A stretch of DNA of 64,000 nucleotides from Geosiphon pyriformis (lineage: Eukaryota > Glomeromycota > Glomeromycetes > Archaeosporales > Geosiphonaceae). The notes below the pieces were generated by a model. It saw only the letters and a list, made by a program, of their open reading frames with translations, was not told where the DNA came from and made no database searches. Positions 25,140 through 36,018 of this stretch are shown here, one piece after another. The first letter of the stretch is position 1, and each line of letters starts with the position of its first letter. Made by a program: the position numbers and the translations under genes. The stretch lies in contig JAAOMT010000349.1 of the NCBI GenBank assembly GCA_016748015.1, positions 2,812 through 66,811 on the forward strand, written 5' to 3'.

Positions 25140-25400
25140 TGGAACACTGGAGAAAAATTCAATACTAATTGCTTAGTCCCTACTTTCAAAAGTGGATAAT
25201 AATTTGGGGTGTTTCGCGGGAGGATTAAAAGGATCATTAGTATTATGGAATAAATACCAAAAAAATGGTTAATTGTGGAAGCAGATCTATACTGCGGGAA
25301 ATATTAAGGAATGGATAACGGAAAATAAAATGGTTAAAATCCATATGAGAAACACAACATTGAAACCCGCTTAACTTTAAATATTTAAAAAATATATACA
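25140..25400 (+). mobile_element. Tc1-like transposase fragment
   Basis: The plus strand reads GEKFNTNCLVPTFKSG followed by WG and GRIKGSLVLWNKYQ. This is the mid-transposase motif of the Tc1 family (typical form: CLVPTFKGG...SVMVWGC...GPLV). The same stretch appears on the minus strand at 28,975-29,130, so the two relics are inverted relative to each other. Frames broken. Confidence 0.65.
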
Positions 25401-25651
25401 TTATAATTTTAGGTAAAAATAGAAAGCCTCAATAATGACTAATTCTTTGAATAAATATAAGTCAAATAACTTATTTCAAAGTATAATAATTTAAAGGTTC
25501 TTTCACAACTGGTAATAAAAAGCAATTACTTATGAATAAGATTGCCTCAAGAAATTCCTCATATAATTTAAATTATTAAAACTTAAATACGTTTTAAATC
25601 TCTAAAGTCTTAATTAAAAATGAATTTAATCCCCAAATTATAATATTCTTA

Positions 25652-25652
25652 A

Positions 25653-25686
<34 letters not shown>
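25652..25686. repeat. ATA trinucleotide microsatellite
   Basis: About eleven AAT/ATA units in a row. Confidence 0.9.
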
Positions 25687-25687
<1 letters not shown>

Positions 25688-25805
25688 GAATAGTCTCTTA
25701 TAAATATATAAAATTAAAGTGATTGAAGCCAATATTTAATTGAGTGAATTTAGTAACTTTCTAGTTACTCGTTTTTTGGGAAAAGATTAATTTATGACAT
25801 ATTTT

Positions 25806-26670
25806 AGGTCTCAGTGGAGACTATTTTCTTGTATTCCGATATGCAAATGGAGGCATACTTCGAGACTATTTAAAGAATCATTTTGAATTTGCTTGGGTCA
25901 GTAAGAAAATGAGCTAGCGAAAAATACAATCGACGCTATAACATATTTGCATGAGAACAAGATATCGCATAGGGATTTAGTGAGTTATTTTATTTAAAAC
26001 AGAAAGACTTTTAAAGTCAAATTATAAAATCCAAGAATTCTTTATAATTTAAGGACTCAAAAATGTTCTCATACATAATGAGAAAGCGATTTTAGCGGAT
26101 TTTGGATATCAAAATCAGAAAATAATACGATTTCATCATGCCATATCTTTGGGCTAGACCCAGTTAGCTTTGAAGATGAACATATAGATATACTGCAGCA
26201 CCCGATATCTATTCTTTGGGTTTTTTGCTATGGGAAATTGCAAGCAGCTATTTACCGTTTCAGAACCGTTTGAGAGATCACACATTAGCCGTTGAAATTC
26301 TAAATGGGAAAAGAGAATGTTGTGTAGAAATATTTAGCACTAAACTAGGAGGATCGCTTTCTCATCCGTTGAATATTTTATATGTTCAGCTTTATGAAAA
26401 ACGCTGGTCAGGTATCATCAAAGGTAGCCTTAATTCCCAAAATTTTTGTTTCACTATAGTTGATATTGAATTCATATTTATTCAAAAAATATAATAATAG
26501 AGCGTACGACAATTATTGATGTTCAACAAAAATTTGATGAGATTTTAGAACTTATCAATAGTGCAGAGGTGTATATTGCTAGTAACCAAGGTGACATACA
26601 ATCACAACACGATTCGAGAAATATTCAAAAAAGAGCGTATATGACAACTTGTGATAAATGTACTTATTGA
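25806..26670 (+). pseudogene. Tyrosine-kinase-like protein kinase pseudogene
   Basis: Broken plus-strand frames preserve kinase landmarks in order: LVFRYANGGILRDYLKNHF (after the hinge), TYLHENKISHRDL (catalytic-loop HRD), an intron, NVLIHNEKAILADFG (DFG), DIYSLGFLLWEIASSYLPF (helix F region), LAVEILNGKRE and a C-terminal KFDEILELINSAEVY segment. The glycine loop and the catalytic lysine are missing, the DFG to APE part is frameshifted, and stops interrupt the frame, so it is not expected to encode an active kinase. This type of TKL kinase is greatly expanded in Glomeromycotina. Confidence 0.75.
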
Positions 26671-27003
26671 ATTTTTTGTCATTGTTGTTGGGATGAGAAA
26701 ACTTTGTGTAAGCATTGATCTTGGTTGAAAATTAAATTTAAGTTTGAGTTAAATAAACATTTTGGAAATGAAAAAAAGATTGTTCAAATTTTTGTGAACA
26801 AAGGTTAAGAAGATTCTTGTTTGGGAAATTTATCCAGCCACCTAGGAAACTTAATAATAATAAATTATAGATTAATTAAAGAGCTACCTGCTGATTTTTC
26901 TTGTGAAACAATTTTCATGTGAGATAATCCCGTGCATTGACCGAACGTAAATAATATTGGACTTTGATCAGGTTTCTTGTCACTGACCAAATTTCAAAGA
27001 ATA

Positions 27004-28552
27004 ATGCATTTATATTCGGAGTTGGTGTTAATATTGGGTTCATTGGTACAAGCGACTTTGATTTTAAGCCTACCAAAAAATCAAAATTATATAGATTTTC
27101 CAAATAATCAACAAAGCTTGATTTCTGATAAGGATGATTTTTCCAATAATAACTTTGGTTTCTACGTGGAACAGTCAAAAGACGTAATCCCAGATGAAAC
27201 ACAAACTGATCTTATTTCGTCGTCCGAGGATAATAATGATTTAGCAAACTTTGGTTCGAATACCCTTCTAGTAGAAAATAACTTTATAGAATCTCCACTG
27301 TTTGACGTTGAACCCGAAAATTTATATTCCCAGAAACCTCCTATCTGGGATCAAAATCCCAAAAATTTTTTCATACACACTAATAATTTAAACAGTGATA
27401 AATTAATAGAAAATCTGATAACTACCAAAAAAGAAAAAGAAGAAAAACTTAATACATTTTCGCAAACAAAACAATTCAAGCCCAAGCAAGAAGGCCAGAA
27501 GTATATAATACGTCCGGACCAGGAAGATGATTTTGAACTTTTTGCTAGACTGGCAAATGGCCCATATTGTGGCTCTGATGAACAAATAATAGGGTTTGGG
27601 CCGCATATTTCAGGTACCTGACTAAATTCAAAAATCATTTTTTGTTTTCCCAAATTAAATAAATTCTATCAAAATCTCACTCATTATCACGCAGCATACT
27701 TGGTTAAAGACAGATATTACAAACGAATCTTGATTAGTCTTAAAGGCAATGGTCAAGAAGTTGACGTCTTAACCGATCCAGAGAAATTTAAATTAATTTC
27801 CTATCCGATTGCTAACGTTTCAAATTCAACACATGTTGTGAAGACCTCACCCAAACCTCACGTCCATAGGACGTTTTACACAAGGTTTCAATCACAGCAG
27901 AAAAAAATCCTGGCGTCTGTGGAAAAATACATGAAGCTAGATCATATTGCAAGCATACACATGGTCGGGCATGCTTTTGGTGGTGGTATGTGCTATGATC
28001 TTTTGAATTAATTTATTTAAATCTGCAAGGACCTCATTTTTGATTGCGCTTCTTTATTTTAATGGGATTTTATAACCATTAAGCATACGCAGTCTTAACC
28101 GCATTATTTTTAAAGCAAAGATATCCAAAGCGTTTGGTTTTCGTATGGACATTTGGGCAACCACGTCTCGGAGATCCAACATTTGCACAATATATCAATC
28201 AACTTGACCGATTGGTTATTCGACGCATCACAGTCAGTGACGACTCATTTCCACACTTCCCGAGACGAGAAGATGGATTTTTGCATCATGAAGAAGAAAT
28301 TTATGAGGATTTTCATTTAGGGAGGAAATATGTATGTGAAGGAACCCCCGGGGCTGAGAGTCCTGTAAGTTTAAACTCTTTTTAATTGGGGAAGGGATGA
28401 TTGATATTTTGATTTTCATGAACCTAATGTTAATATTTCAGGATTGTGCAAATAAAGAAGAAATGACTTTGGGAAAAGAAAAAGTGGTAGAGCATCATTT
28501 CGGGCCATATTTTGGAACTTTGATGAATTATTGCCAAGATTTTTATGTATGA
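27004..28552 (+). CDS. Class 3 lipase-like protein without catalytic serine
   Basis: Four exons (27,004-27,613; 27,695-27,985; 28,084-28,364; 28,442-28,552) encode about 430 residues. The ATG at 27,004 begins MHLYSELVLILGSLVQATLI, a signal peptide; the open frame starts earlier but without ATG. A long polar, acidic N-terminal region (about residues 30-200) precedes the hydrolase domain. Landmarks: PHVHRTFYTRFQSQ, the elbow MVGHAFGG (Ala instead of Ser), WTFGQPRLGD, TVSDDSFPHFP (Asp), GFLHHEEEIY (His), and a C-terminal HFGPYFGTLMNYC tail shared with the other two loci. The intron after the elbow is phase 1. Everything is open, so the gene may be expressed; hydrolysis through a standard Ser-Asp-His triad is not expected. 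Probably secreted. Confidence 0.8.
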
Positions 28553-28699
28553 TCAATAACAGAAATTTAGGATCGAAGAGGAATTAGCACACTATAAACT
28601 GAAATACTTTATAATGGGAAAAAAGTTATTCAAAGAAGTCTGATTTTAAAATTTCACAAAGGTTTGGATATTGTCCCATCAAGCTGTTCACACACGCAA

Positions 28700-29535
28700 A
28701 ACTCTGAAATTTCTATCGGCTTTGAGTTAAGTTTTTTGATCATCCAAAAAGTAAAACAATATTTTCGTTTGAATTGGATTTTTTGCAGAGTGAACTTTTA
28801 CACGTGAAATCCAAATTTAGTGAAACAAACTTTAAATTCTGTACCACACTGATTCAAAATTGGACACAAGAATTCAGATTTACTCAATTTTTTACTTTCG
28901 AATTCGCTGGCCTTCTTCGAATTTCTCCCACAGTATGGATCAGCGCGTTATCTTGCGCAGCTTTCAGTTAACAACTTAATTTTTTCGCCATTTTTTTTGG
29001 TATTTATCCCAAAATACTAATGATTCTTTTAATCCTCCCGCTAACACCCCCAAACCATTACGGATTTTTATCCACTTTTGAAAGTAGGTACTAAACAATT
29101 AGCATTAAATTTTTCCCCAGCCCGCTGCCAAACTCTTGGTTGTCGTGATTGCTTCCCAATTTCCACACTCGTCTCATTAGAGAAGATAGATCTTTGCCCA
29201 ATCGTAAGCAGTTTCATTTTATTTTCAGAATGTGGTTCTGAGATATAAGGTTTTTTTGCTGCGATACGTGAGTGAAGTCTGGAGTTGTAGAGTACATTTG
29301 TGGCAGCTGACAAACCGCATTTTGGACCTAAATTGTTGACAATTTTATGAAGTGGTGTCGTTTTTCCTTGGATTTATACACTAGTAAACCTTTTTCGTGG
29401 TTTTTAAGAATTTGTGGTCTTCCAAAACGTGGTAAGTTTTGACTTTTTCCTGTTCTTTGGTACTTGTCAATAAAGCGCTTTATTGTTGTTGGTTAATGTC
29501 CCTTTGTCAATCCATATAACTGTGGATGAGTGGAT
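28700..29535 (-). mobile_element. Tc1-like transposase pseudogene
   Basis: Minus-strand frames give IDKYQRTGKSQNLPRFGRPQ (end of the DNA-binding region), VLYNSRLHSRIAAKKPYIS, GEKFNANCLVPTFKSG, VWGVSGRIKRIISILG, and further on QDNALIHTVGEIR, matching the order of Tc1 transposases including the DNAPxH-type catalytic segment. Several stops and shifts. It lies just downstream of, and facing, the 27-kb lipase-like gene. Confidence 0.7.
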
Positions 29536-30107
29536 GTCATTCTTTACATAATAATATTATAATGTTCGAGAGTCGTAAAAGTCGAGTTTATTTGTTAAAA
29601 AGTGAGAAAACTCGATAAGTTGATTTTTAAAGTGGTTACACATGCAAATCGGACGTTATTGTGCATGTATATTTATGCCAATTTTCTTGTAAGCCTTTCC
29701 ACATAAATTGGATCGAGCCGAGGTTCTCTTAAAACTCGAAAGAAGATCCTCATAAGTTTTATGAATCGTGGTTGCCTGTAATAGTTGCCAAAGAAAAACG
29801 ATATTTGAACTTTTAGGTTTTACATATATATTGATTATCAGTTTTTCAATGCGGTGAGATTGTCACATAAAATTCAAAATAATAGGGTTTCTTGTTTCGT
29901 TTCTCTGATATTTTTATAATTTCCTGACAAATAAAATGTCAGAGACCAAAAATATAGAAAATGAATCACCGGTCTAAAAATATTTAGCCAGGAATTAGCA
30001 TTAAAATCTTGTGAACTCAATATTCGGTAACCTTAAACATCCTAAAATCAATAAAAGAGGGAGTAAGAGTATTCGAGAATTTTTTTTACCACTATGGTAA
30101 ACAAAAC
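29536..30107. other. Intergenic DNA
   Basis: May contain the 5' end of the minus-strand Tc1 relic. No other feature seen. Confidence 0.4.
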
Positions 30108-31009
30108 TTAAGAGAGATTTCTTCTATTGACTCGATCAAAAATTAGGGTTTTATGAACCGGATTAATCTTGAATAGATAATACAATATTTCTCTTTGTAA
30201 TGATGTCAACCTGTCCAGAGGATTCTGTTCAAGAGGTTTCATTTCTTGGATTTTGATTCTTGCCTTTTTCTTGACCTCATCTTGTTCCTCTTTTTTATTA
30301 TTATCATCATCATCATCATCATCATCAGAATCTAAAAAAAGACAAGCCTTCCCAGTTTTTTGTGGAGAGGATGTCTTTTGACCGTTACTATCAAATGTAA
30401 AATTTGGTTCATCAAGCTCTATTCGAGTTTCTGACACCAGAACATTCCTAGAAAAACTATTTCCTCCTGTTAATTCTTCGTCGAATCTTTCATTTCTGAA
30501 ATCAAGTTCTTCATTATGGGTTGCAATTGCTGCAATAACACTTCGAGGAAGCTTCAAAGTCACATCATGTTTCTGAAAAAATGGTTCCGCTAAACGAACA
30601 ACTTGTTGACCAGCTATATTAATTATTTTTAATACCCCCGGTAACTCGTTGACGAGAGCGTAACTCTAAAAGCATTGTAACAATTTTTCATGAAATATTG
30701 AATTATTAAATCAACACAAGGTGTTTGACATACTAATTTCCCGGTATACTCTAATGCACGGTTATTACTCGCGAGGTAGAGTGCTGGGACTTCTCCAAGA
30801 TTAATACATCCATCATGTTCTTCAAAAAGATCAATAAGCTTTTGCTTTGTTGTTTTATCCTCAATACGATCAATAACTCCAGCTTTTTTTGCAACTTTGA
30901 CAGATAGGAAACCATTAGGTTTGTTTTTTGGTGCAGGTGATGGATAAGGATCACTTCGTTGTCTTTTACAATACCTAAAAGGCTTTGGTCTACCACGAAC
31001 ATGTGTCAT
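30108..31009 (-). CDS. Protein with possible LOTUS/OST-HTH domain
   Basis: Two exons on the minus strand (31,009-30,734 and 30,665-30,108) with a 68-base intron (donor GTATGT, acceptor TTTTAG) encode 277 residues. The N-terminus is basic and Pro-rich (RGRPKPFRYCKRQRSD). About residues 55-115 read KLIDLFEEHDGCINLGEVP, ALYLASNNRALEYTGKL and SYALVNELPGVLKIINIAG, then QQVVRLAEP. This matches the helix-strand pattern of LOTUS/OST-HTH domains, small RNA-associated winged helices (my inference from pattern only). The C-terminal half has an eight-Asp run (encoded by an ATC/CAT repeat at 30,302-30,327) and a charged helix. The ATG at 31,009 is the first in frame. If the domain call fails, the protein is simply of unknown function. 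Confidence 0.65.
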
Positions 31010-31646
31010 TTTTGGCGTAAATAGGAGATAGAGGATCAAAAGTTATTGTTAAAGTACATTATCTCTTAAAAACATTAAGAGATAAACACGTCAAGTTATG
31101 TGAAATATTTTAGGTTGATAAAAATAAAGCCTAGCTTAATTTAAGTAGATTCTATTTGTACAGTGATCTAAAGATATTAATTTTATTTCTTTTGGGTTGG
31201 ATTCCGAAATTAACACTAAAAATTCGATAAACGCATGAAATGAAAATAAACACAAGCCACAATACACATTGGTTTTTTTGATCTTGTACTTCTTGCTTAT
31301 TACGTATTATTATTGTAACAAACCATGTCAAGAACAAACGTCCATCGCCCAACCTTCCATTAACTTGTTAAATATTAGTTTTTTTAATTACGCAACCACT
31401 CGATTATAGGGTGGATAACCTTCGCAGGTGATAGCATGTGTATGTACTTTCAATTTTGAATAAATTAACTACTTTTGAATTTTATTTCAAAAATATATAT
31501 ATTTTTAACTATAGTGAAATTAGAAAATACAAACTTTAATTTATTACACTAGACTATATTACAAATCCGGCTATGATTAAAACCCGTATCAGAACGATTA
31601 GAGTAGTTCGATGAGCAATTCGTTTTAAATTTTAGTAATTATTTGT
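31010..31646. other. Intergenic DNA between minus-strand genes
   Basis: No supported gene. An open frame near 31,152-31,352 shows no coding features. Confidence 0.45.
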
Positions 31647-32095
31647 TCAGAGTTGAGTTCCACCGGCAAGACGATCAGCTCTACCTTCAGCTTGCAATTG
31701 TGGATTACCGACCACGTTGCCAGTGGTTTCTTTAACTGTACCAGTTACGTTATTTTTAGTTCCTAAAAAAAAATTAAGAAAACATTCAATTATCATTTCG
31801 CCAAATTTTGTTATGAATAATTAATATTACCTTGAACTTGCCCGTGGGCTCTAGCCGCATCAATTTCAGCTTGACCTTCAAGCTTCTTAGCAGCACCTCC
31901 AGCTTGCATTTTATGATTACCGATTACTGAACCACTATTAAGGAAAATAATATATGTGTGAATGATTGATTTTTAGATAATTCGAATCAAGAACTAGCAT
32001 ATCGTGTTTTGGAAACCCTACATAGATTCTTTAACACTGCCTTGAGCTTTTTCCATGTGACCGCGGACTTTGGATGGTTGGTTAGTAGTAGACAT
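31647..32095 (-). CDS. CsbD-like stress protein
   Basis: Three exons on the minus strand (32,095-32,022; 31,934-31,831; 31,762-31,647) give 97 residues. Two CsbD-type repeats are visible: GHMEKAQGSVKESIGSVIGN with KMQAGGAAKKLEGQAE, and NNVTGTVKETTGNVVGN with PQLQAEGRADRLAG. CsbD-like proteins are small, hydrophilic, Ala/Gly/Lys-rich, and in bacteria belong to the general stress response; function in fungi is not settled. No signal peptide, so probably cytosolic. It is divergent from the homologue at 32,734 with a 638-base shared upstream region. Confidence 0.85.
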
Positions 32096-32318
32096 TTTTT
32101 TGGAATAAATTTTCTTTGATATAAATTTTCTTTGATATAAATTTTGTTAAAAAATTATGCTCTGATAATTTGTGGCATTTAAATAATCTTGCAGCATTTT
32201 TATCATATTTAACATGGTACAAAATAATCATCATCATTACAATGATTCAGATCCAATCTTCGGTAATTCCGAATTACATCAATTTAATTTAGGTTTCAAA
32301 GTAACACTGACCTAAAAT

Positions 32319-32468
32319 ACGTCATGCTGATGTAAATACTTCACGCTGATGTAATTACGTCACTTAAATAACAATTTTTACGTCAAAATGAGGTCGATTC
32401 GCGGGAAAATCAATTCCCCAGGTTGGGGAATTAAGTTCCCACACATAATCGCCCTTGAATTAACGTCA
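32319..32468. promoter_or_regulatory. Cluster of ACGTCA (bZIP/CRE-like) sites in a bidirectional promoter
   Basis: Four ACGTCA cores at 32,319-32,324, 32,357-32,362, 32,380-32,385 and 32,463-32,468 lie between the divergent CsbD-like genes. Two GCTGATGTAA stretches interleave with the first two. TGACGT is the core bound by ATF/CREB-type bZIP regulators, often stress-responsive in fungi. Nearby is an inverted repeat AATTCCCC-5-GGGGAATT (32,412-32,432). Confidence 0.55.
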
Positions 32469-32615
32469 TATTTTGTAAGTTTATCATATATTTAGGTGAC
32501 CACATTTTGTTGTAATTATGACATCAAAGCTTAATTAGGTTAAAGCATCATCAAAAGACAAGAGCATAAGCCAAAGCTTTAAATTTTTGCGAAAAACTCA
32601 TATGCAACAGAACTT

Positions 32616-32624
32616 TATAAATAG
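32616..32624 (+). promoter_or_regulatory. TATA box of the plus-strand CsbD-like gene
   Basis: TATAAATAG-type sequence (TATAAATAG starting at the T of CTTTATAAATAG) about 110 bases upstream of the ATG at 32,734. Confidence 0.55.
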
Positions 32625-32733
32625 ACCTGTCGTCAAAGTCCCGATTTCAATATTCTCAACAACAAACACACAACTAAATCTTTAATCACATCTTCAAATA
32701 AATTTTCAACCAACTCAATTACTTATTATCAAC

Positions 32734-33273
32734 ATGTCTCAACCAAGCAAAGTATCTGGTACCGGTGAATACTATAAGGGAGCAGGTAATTAAACGCTTC
32801 ACTTGTTTGAAGTCTTTTTTGACCGATAAAATTATTAACATTTGATAAAAATTTTTTTTGATTATTAGCTCAAGAAACTTTGTAAGTTTATTCTTTTGAT
32901 CTGGTTAGCTTCCCACATTTCTAGCTCTTTCTCATCTTAAATACTTTGATTTATTTAGGGGAAGTATCATAGGCAATACCGGAATGCAAGCCGAAGGTGC
33001 AAAACAAAAAGCCACCGGTGACGCTGAAATTAAAGCTGGTTCGTTTTTTATTGATAAACTTGCTATGTTCTAATTTTTTCCAATTTATGGGTTGACAAAT
33101 TATGACTTGGTTTTTCTCTAGCCAAAACGCAAGGCTACGCTGAAGGTACTAAAGATCGTCTCACTGGGCATGTAAAGGAAACTGCTGGTAGTGTTGTCGG
33201 AAATGAACAAATGCAAGCTGAGGGTAAAGGTTCGAAGCTGTCAGGCGAAGCTCAACAAAAAATAAATCAGTAA
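32734..33273 (+). CDS. CsbD-like stress protein
   Basis: Four exons (32,734-32,785; 32,869-32,881; 32,959-33,038; 33,122-33,273) encode 98 residues. The second exon is only 13 bases; it keeps frame and supplies the AQETL of the first repeat. Repeats: GEYYKGAAQETLGSIIGN with GMQAEGAKQKATGDAE, and DRLTGHVKETAGSVVGN with QMQAEGKGSKLSGEAQ. The third intron begins GTTCGT, a weak but GT donor. Same family as the neighbouring divergent gene; the pair probably arose by inverted duplication and may be co-regulated through the shared ACGTCA-rich interval. Confidence 0.8.
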
Positions 33274-33338
33274 AAGGACTTTAATTGTAGTCAAAACTAG
33301 AACGTTTTGTTATATCTTAAGTTTTAATATTCTCCTAT

Positions 33339-33360
33339 ACTAGTACTAGTACTAGTACTT
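33339..33360. repeat. ACTAGT short tandem repeat
   Basis: About three and a half ACTAGT units just after the CsbD-like gene, ahead of an AATAAA at about 33,376 that could be its polyadenylation signal. Confidence 0.8.
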
Positions 33361-33419
33361 AAATTTTTTTCTTAAATAAAGAATCAAGTCGACGGTTTCT
33401 TTCCAAAAAAAAAATCTTT

Positions 33420-34035
33420 TGTCTAATATTTTGAAAAAATAAGGACTGAATGAATTTGTATCACATTTTCATTCATGAGTGATTTATTCTATATTTCAAA
33501 GAGGCTATAAATAATAAATTTTCAATCTAATCCTCCATTTGGTTAAGTTGGAATAGAATTATGAAAAAAGTCCTACTCCTTTATTATAAAAGATAGTACA
33601 TTTCCGCTTTAGAAACTTAATGAAATTTGTAAGCTAAAAATTTTCAGATTCGTTGATATATGGAATTTAAGGTTCCCTAACCTATAGGGGAATGAAAATA
33701 TTGAGATTTACAAGCAAATATATCCCTTCGCTAATATAGGAACTTCGAATAGATAATTTTGACCGGATCGCCAAAAAATTAACTTTTCAATTATTCCAAT
33801 CAAAAAATGCTTCATTTTCATATATCATGTTTCTAATGTGGTACATGTATAATACACGCCAAATCATGCCAAAATATTAGGTCGTCGTGGAAGACAACGG
33901 GAAACCTTAAAAAATCTTAATTCATGAAATTTATAAATGATCAAAAAGCGTAGTTTTCTAAGACATGGCAATTGTTTCAATAAATCTTAATATTTGGAAA
34001 TAAAAGTCTAATCTAACTTAATTTGCACCAATCAG
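33420..34035. other. Intergenic AT-rich DNA
   Basis: No feature recognised; the right end may belong to the Tc1 relic that follows. Confidence 0.4.
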
Positions 34036-34039
34036 CTTA

Positions 34040-34770
34040 ATCGACTTTCCAAATATCATTTCTATAATAAAATTTTACTTAATATGGAAATACAGAATTT
34101 TCTATTGAGAAATTGCATGGATAGAAAATTACAATTTACAACCGTGGAGAACTTAAAAGATTGCAGTAATATTAACAATATTAGAATTGCAGTTGCTTTA
34201 ATAACAAAAGATATTAATCTTACTAAAAACGAATGTTATACGGTAAAAATGGGACATCTCCGTCACAAAAATAGACGATTAGAATTAAAAAAAAATAATA
34301 CATTATTAAAAAACGTTCTGAACGGCAAATTCTCCGGGAAATTAAAAAAATCCAGATCATATACGAGCAACCGTTAAAAGTGGACGTTAATCTATCATGG
34401 TATGGGGATGTACCCCCTCACGTATGACTGGTGAAGCATATGAAAACCAATTATTATGACTGTCAAAGAACCAATATTCAAAGAAAATAACGCTTCAATT
34501 CACAAATGCTTGTGAAAGAATTCCAAGATAATTTTGAAATTGTGTCTTTGGAATGGACTCCACAATCGCTAGATCTTCGTCCAATTGAAAATATATGAAG
34601 TTAAAATCTGGATTCACCAAAACCGAAAGCCACGAACAGAAGCTGACTTGGAGGAGGCAGTCTTTGATGCTAAAACGTATTAAAGAAGTTATAAAAAGAA
34701 ATAGTTATGCGACACATTGGTAGATGTTTGTTTTCCAATAATAAAGGTTCTAGTGAAAAAGTTACTTTTA
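34040..34770 (+). mobile_element. Tc1-like transposase pseudogene
   Basis: An open segment at 34,084-34,377 matches the N-terminal and helix-turn-helix part (KMGHLRHKNRRLELKKNNTL). Later the shifted frame has VSLEWTPQSLDLRPIENI at about 34,545-34,595, which is the third catalytic segment of Tc1/mariner transposases (usual form WPPQSPDLNPIEN). Stops and frame changes in between. Terminal repeats not identified. Confidence 0.65.
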
Positions 34771-35504
34771 TTACATATATCTGATAAAAATAATCGTTTT
34801 CGTTTTTTATCTTGAAAAAATCGTCCTAATTTTTGTGTCACTTGTCTTTATATGCGAGAATCTGAAAGAACATCCGTCAGAATTTCAGATTAAAAGTCAT
34901 GATAAAAGCTGTCGATTAAAGCTTTTTCTGCTTTCATCTCAGTATCAATAGTCTCAAAGTCTGGATCCAATATAAATGCATACATTTATTAATGTCCAAA
35001 AGTATTTAACCTATTAAATAAGGGGTATATTTTATTTCACAGATTATAATAAAGAAACATAGTTTAAACGGATACTTTTCTTCCTTGCACTGGGTAATTG
35101 AAATCTTCAGGTTCTAAAATCTTAATTTAGAACGCTTAATTAAAATTGATAAACTTTATTCCTATCAGTGGTTCAATATTGAATTTTGCTTTGAGCCTTG
35201 CGCAGTATCATTTTTTGCAAAAAAAGTCGAGTAACTAAACAAAGGTTCAAATGCCAAGAATTTCAATCACGAGAATGATATTCCTCTGTTTAGATTTTTG
35301 GCCATGTGCTGTTTTTAATGATTTATGCCGAACCATGACGACATATTATAATAATTTGATTAGCTTACTTTACATGTGAGAATTTAGGATCACATAAAAA
35401 GGCTTTTTTATCAAAAAGTTTTTTAAATTTGCGGTTTTTCTATTTAAGCAAATATCCCCAATGTGTAATAATAATTATTATTATAAAATTCCTTCAACTT
35501 AAAA
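34771..35504. other. Intergenic DNA upstream of the third CsbD-like gene
   Basis: No gene seen. No ACGTCA cluster like that of the divergent pair was noticed. Confidence 0.4.
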
Positions 35505-35919
35505 ATGTCGTCTTCATCTGAAAACCCATCACAAATTCGTGCAATTAAGGATAAAATCGTTGGGAAATTTAAAGAGAAATGGTAAAATAATTTTATCAAT
35601 GTTTTTTTCAATTGACATTTTTCATTTACAGTTTTCGAATTCAAAAGTATTTTTTTCTTTCCTAATTGAAATTAGGGGTGCGATTTTTAAAAACAAAGAA
35701 GTGGAATCAAGCGGTGAAGTACAAGTGTTGGGTGGTGATAAAGAGGAACAGAAAGTAAACATGATGCCAAGTGTGCTTGGTAAGACTTCCTATTATTTTG
35801 TTTGTACCAAAAAATTTATAGTAATTTTGTTCTTGATTCTTTAATAATTTTTTTTAATTTCTCTAGTAGGAAATAAGAATATCCCTGAGGAACTTCATTC
35901 CCAAACTGATCAAACCTAA
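35505..35919 (+). CDS. CsbD-like protein, single repeat
   Basis: Three exons (35,505-35,581; 35,676-35,779; 35,867-35,919) encode 77 residues. One CsbD-type repeat is clear: IRAIKDKIVGKFKEKWGAIF followed by NKEVESSGEVQVLGGDKEEQ, then a polar tail ending EELHSQTDQT. It is shorter than the two homologues at 31.6-33.3 kb and more divergent. The first intron interrupts the Trp codon (TG/G). A Tc1/mariner element begins 100 bases downstream. Confidence 0.7.
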
Positions 35920-36018
35920 TGTGCTTTTTCTGTGTTCATTGAAAATAACATGACTTTTTGTTATGGTACAAAAATTCTTATGTTAAAATATTAGCAAAAT
36001 AAATTATGTTTCATTATA

